Below are positions 14,821-17,225 of a stretch of 17,225 nucleotides of DNA, one piece after another. Under the pieces are notes generated by a model. That model was not told where the DNA came from. It made no database searches and saw only the letters and a program-made list of their open reading frames with translations. Within the stretch, counting starts at the first letter, position 1. Every line of letters starts with the position of its first letter. The translations under genes and the position numbers were made by a program. This DNA is from Parvularculaceae bacterium (GTDB lineage: Bacteria > Pseudomonadota > Alphaproteobacteria > Caulobacterales > Parvularculaceae), in NCBI GenBank assembly GCA_013389125.1, contig JACADX010000168.1:1-17225 (forward strand). Reading direction: 5' to 3'.

Positions 14821-14836
14821 TGGCACAGCGCTTGCT
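14821..14836 (+). promoter_or_regulatory. Sigma-54 (-24/-12) promoter of block C
   Basis: TGGCAC, five bases, then TTGCT, an essentially perfect match to the RpoN consensus. GG (14822-14823) and GC (14834-14835) are 12 bases apart. Transcription would begin near 14847, about 21 bases before ATG 14868, with the GAGGAG ribosome site (14856-14861) inside that leader. It is the strongest of the three sites. Confidence 0.8.
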
Positions 14837-14867
14837 GCTTAACTGAGCGGATTGCGAGGAGCTGCCC

Positions 14868-15578
14868 ATGAATGTCGGCCACAAGATCGAGGCGAAAAAC
14901 GCCGGCTGGACCTTTGGCGGCGACGTCGCGGACACGTTTGTATCACACATCCGCCAGTCGGTTCCGATGTATGAGGAAGGCCACGATCTCGTCTGCCAGT
15001 TCAGCGACTATTTCGTCACGAACGAAAGCGTTTGCTATGAAATCGGCGTTTCGACCGGCGAGCTGATCCGGAAACTTGCGCTCCACAATCAGGGCAAGCC
15101 GAAAGCGCGCTGGATCGGCGTCGACGCCGAGAAGCCGATGATCGAGAAGGCGAAAAAACACTGCGCCGGTATTGAGAACATTGAGCTTCACGTCGACGAC
15201 ATCCGGACCTTCGATCTCGAGCCGGCCGATCTCATCGTCTCCTATTATACGATGCAGTTCACCCCGCCGCGTCATCGCCAGGAGATATTCAACAAGATAT
15301 ACAACGCTCTCAATTGGGGCGGCGCCTTCATCATGTTCGAAAAGGTTCGAGGGCCCGACGCGCGCTTTCAGGACATCTGCGTTTCGCTCTACAACGACTT
15401 CAAGACGCGCCAAGGCTTCTCCGCGGATGAGATTCTTTCGAAGACGCGAAGCCTCAAGGGAGTTCTTGAGCCATTCTCGACGGAAGGAAATCTCGGGCTC
15501 ATGCGTCGCGCCGGCTTTTCCGACATGATGACGATCTGCAAATATATTTGCTTTGAAGGCTTTCTCGCCATCAAGTAG
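14868..15578 (+). CDS. CmoA-like SAM-dependent enzyme
   Basis: This 236-residue class I protein resembles CmoA, the carboxy-SAM synthase of tRNA wobble modification, along its whole length. The opening has FSDYFVTNESVCYEIGVSTG (45-64), with EIGVSTG as SAM motif I. WIGVDAEKPMI, VDDIRTF, SYYTMQFTPPRHRQEI and YNALNWGGAFIMFEKV follow in CmoA order, and the closing GFSADEIL...LMRRAGF matches too. Carboxy-SAM synthase binds its carboxylate with a conserved arginine in a K-R-S-M-L-E segment. Here the aligned residue is Thr193 with Arg194 next to it (alignment from memory), so it may be an ordinary methyltransferase instead. No CmoB gene is nearby. It has a strong ribosome site GAGGAG at 14856-14861 and its own sigma-54 promoter. 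A glycan-modifying role is suggested by context only. Confidence 0.75.
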   Translation: MNVGHKIEAKNAGWTFGGDVADTFVSHIRQSVPMYEEGHDLVCQFSDYFVTNESVCYEIGVSTGELIRKLALHNQGKPKARWIGVDAEKPMIEKAKKHCAGIENIELHVDDIRTFDLEPADLIVSYYTMQFTPPRHRQEIFNKIYNALNWGGAFIMFEKVRGPDARFQDICVSLYNDFKTRQGFSADEILSKTRSLKGVLEPFSTEGNLGLMRRAGFSDMMTICKYICFEGFLAIK

Positions 15579-15598
15579 CGCGTTCGCTGGAGCCGTTC

Positions 15599-16651
15599 AT
15601 GAGTTTGAGTTCGCCGACGATCAGCGTCATCGTTCCTGCGTATAACGCGGCGCACTACCTCGTCCGGTCGCTTCCGCCGCTCATTGCAATGCGCGATCGC
15701 GGAGAAGTCGCGGAAGTGATCGTCGTCGACGATTGCTCGCCGGACCCCGGCAGTATCGAAACCGCGCGACGGCTGGGCGCGACCGTCATGCGGATGAAGC
15801 AGAATGGCGGGCCGGGCGCGGCGCGCAATCTCGCGGCGAAAGAGGCCGTCGGCGACATATTGTGGCTCATCGACGCCGACGTCGTTGCGCATGAGACGGG
15901 CGCTGCGCTCATCAAGAAAGCCTTTGCGGAGGATCGCGTCGCCGCCGTCTTCGGCTCCTATGACCGCACGCCGCCGGCGGAAAATTTCGCCTCTCAATAC
16001 AAGAACCTCGTGCACCGGTACTATCACCAGCGCGGGCGCGAGGAATCCGATACGTTCTGGTCGGGATGCGGCGCCATCCGGAAATCGGTCTATTTCGAGC
16101 TCGGCGGATTTGACGGCGCGCGCTACGGGCGGCCGTCGATTGAGGACATAGAGTTCGGCTTTCGGATGCGCCGGGCCGGCTGGTCGATCCGTCTCCTGCC
16201 GGCGCTGCTCGGCACGCATTTGAAGCCCTGGACGCTGTCCGAGGTCGTGCGGACGGACATTTTTCAGCGCGCGATTCCGTGGTCCTATCTCATCCTTTCC
16301 GGAAAGGGCATGAGCGATGATCTCAATGTCTCGGCGGCCGAGCGCGTGAAGGCCGTCTTCGCCGGTCTTTGGTTTGCTAGTCTTGCGGCATGTTTCGCGC
16401 CGCCGCTTTGGCCCGCCGCGCCTGCGGCCGCGGCGGCGTTGACCATCATCGTCTTCGCGCTCAACCGCGATCTTCTCGGATTCTTCCGCGGCAATCGCGG
16501 TGTCGCATTCGCGCTTGTCGCGGCGGCCTATCACCAAATTTACTATGTCTACAGCGCCGCAACCTTCGCTTATTGCCTGCTGAGCTATCATCTTGGCGGC
16601 AAGAAGGAAGTGAATATCCGTCCCCTGGGCGATCGCAAGGCCGCCATTTAG
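15599..16651 (+). CDS. GT2 glycosyltransferase with C-terminal membrane segments
   Basis: This 350-residue protein has a GT-A domain: ISVIVPAYNAAHYL (8-21), VIVVDDCSPD (40-49), QNGGPGAARNLAAKEAVGD (68-86), metal-binding DAD (92-94), and the acidic pair of SIEDIEFGFRMRRAGW (180-195), with Glu182-Asp183 as the likely catalytic base region. WSGCGAIRKSVYFELGGFD is the family's acceptor-site region. Hydrophobic segments at about 252-288 and 300-330 anchor it to the membrane. It would transfer a sugar to a lipid-linked intermediate. GGAG lies 7 bases before the ATG. It follows the CmoA-like gene by 20 bases. Confidence 0.86.
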   Translation: MSLSSPTISVIVPAYNAAHYLVRSLPPLIAMRDRGEVAEVIVVDDCSPDPGSIETARRLGATVMRMKQNGGPGAARNLAAKEAVGDILWLIDADVVAHETGAALIKKAFAEDRVAAVFGSYDRTPPAENFASQYKNLVHRYYHQRGREESDTFWSGCGAIRKSVYFELGGFDGARYGRPSIEDIEFGFRMRRAGWSIRLLPALLGTHLKPWTLSEVVRTDIFQRAIPWSYLILSGKGMSDDLNVSAAERVKAVFAGLWFASLAACFAPPLWPAAPAAAAALTIIVFALNRDLLGFFRGNRGVAFALVAAAYHQIYYVYSAATFAYCLLSYHLGGKKEVNIRPLGDRKAAI

Positions 16652-16691
16652 ACGCGTGCGGCTTGCAGCCGGCGATTCTTGATCCGATCGC

Positions 16692-16719
16692 GCGACGCCC
16701 CCTATGAGGAAGGGGTCGC
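16692..16719 (+). terminator. Stem-loop between the GT2 gene and the last GT39 gene
   Basis: GCGAC, one bulged G, then CCCC pairs with GGGGTCGC (16712-16719) around a loop of about ten bases. It lies in the 87-base gap but has no U-run, so it may be a weak terminator, an RNA-stability hairpin, or chance in GC-rich DNA. No promoter is clear after it. Confidence 0.3.
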
Positions 16720-16738
16720 CGATACGCCGTCCCGCCGC

Positions 16739-17225
16739 ATGAACAAGCCGCATGTAAAATCGGCCCTTTCCGACGCGTTAGCGCAAATCCTCACCGACGC
16801 GCGCACGGCGCCGATGCTCGTCGCCTCGTTGTTCTTCGCATCGGTCGCGCTCTACTGGCACGGCTTCGGTCCCGGCGATCCCGAACGGTATGTGCGCGCG
16901 GCGCTCGACTGGGTCGAGAAAGGATTCAATCTCGGCGAAACGCATTGGTCGCTTCGGCTGCCGATCGTTCTTCCGATCGCCGGCGCCTTCAGCATTCTCG
17001 GCGTCAATGAATTCGCCGCGACATTGCCGAATATTCTCTACGCAGGCGGGCTCGTCGCCGTCACCTATTTTTTCGTGCGGCGTTACGTCGGCCGGCTTGA
17101 AGGAACGATCGCTGCGGCGTTCATCGCGACATCCGCCTTCTTTGTCGCGCGCCCGATCGAACTCGACGGCTACGGAGCGGAGGCCTTTTACGTCGCGGCC
17201 GCCTGCTGGCTTTACGTCGCGTCAA
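16739..17225 (+). CDS. GT39-like membrane glycosyltransferase, N-terminal part (runs off the window)
   Basis: About 162 residues are visible and the frame is still open at the window edge. A first hydrophobic helix (about 27-40) is followed by GDPERYVRAALDWVEKG (46-62), which has the acidic residue and tyrosine of the PMT/ArnT first loop. Then HWSLRLPIVLPIAGAFSILG and EFAATLPNILYAGGL follow, and RPIELDGYGAEAF resembles the second-loop region of lipid-linked sugar transferases. I chose ATG 16739; no ribosome site is evident, and the frame is open back to the previous stop, so TTG 16679 cannot be excluded. A second GT39 in the locus would transfer a different sugar, or serve the same donor if the first is inactive. 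Confidence 0.72.
   Translation, partial: MNKPHVKSALSDALAQILTDARTAPMLVASLFFASVALYWHGFGPGDPERYVRAALDWVEKGFNLGETHWSLRLPIVLPIAGAFSILGVNEFAATLPNILYAGGLVAVTYFFVRRYVGRLEGTIAAAFIATSAFFVARPIELDGYGAEAFYVAAACWLYVAS

Noticed and set aside
1..17225. CRISPR arrays, rRNA genes, phage structural genes or an origin.
   Set aside because: I saw no regularly spaced repeats, no rRNA-like sequence and no phage or replication genes on either strand.

Overview
The window is GC-rich DNA whose codon use and protein style suggest an alphaproteobacterium. This is an impression from the translated proteins; nothing here fixes the genus. It holds one coherent locus for making, modifying and exporting a surface glycan, next to what looks like the end of an integrated element.

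Left edge (1-819): the broken 3' part of an RHS/YD-repeat gene stops abruptly inside the conserved RHS hallmark. It is followed by about 440 bp of non-coding sequence with nested inverted repeats, probably a mobile-element remnant, and then by the 3' half of a CAU-anticodon tRNA with an encoded CCA. That fragment has the layout of an att-site scar. If so, sequence to its left is imported and sequence to its right is the older chromosome.

Glycan locus (863-17225): a divergent secreted glycoside hydrolase (minus strand) faces a long plus-strand series in three transcription blocks. Block A (2508-11348) has a polyprenyl-phosphate-type GT2, an LPG-synthase-TM/UPF0104 membrane protein, an FAD amine-oxidase-like protein, a NodB-type deacetylase, a methyltransferase, a pyruvyl-transferase-family protein, a GT39-type membrane glycosyltransferase and a Wzx-like flippase, mostly spaced by a few bases or overlapping. 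Block B (11435-14803) has an unusual protein joining a phytanoyl-CoA-dioxygenase-like domain to a Rieske [2Fe-2S] domain, a cytochrome b561-like protein and a GT4. Block C (14868 to the window end) has a CmoA-like SAM enzyme, a membrane GT2 and a second GT39-like protein cut by the window edge.

Each block is preceded by a -24/-12 element of the sigma-54 type (TGGCNN-N5-TTGCT) with identical spacing, at 2456, 11375 and 14821. The cluster therefore looks like a small RpoN regulon. A plausible division of labour is: GT2, GT4 and GT39 enzymes assemble sugars on a lipid or acceptor; the deacetylase, methyltransferase, pyruvyl transferase, FAD enzyme and oxygenase decorate them; the flippase exports them; and the hydrolase trims or recycles product outside. 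Other points of note are an in-frame amber codon that cuts 43 codons from the first GT39, and the dioxygenase-Rieske fusion lying directly beside a haem b membrane protein.
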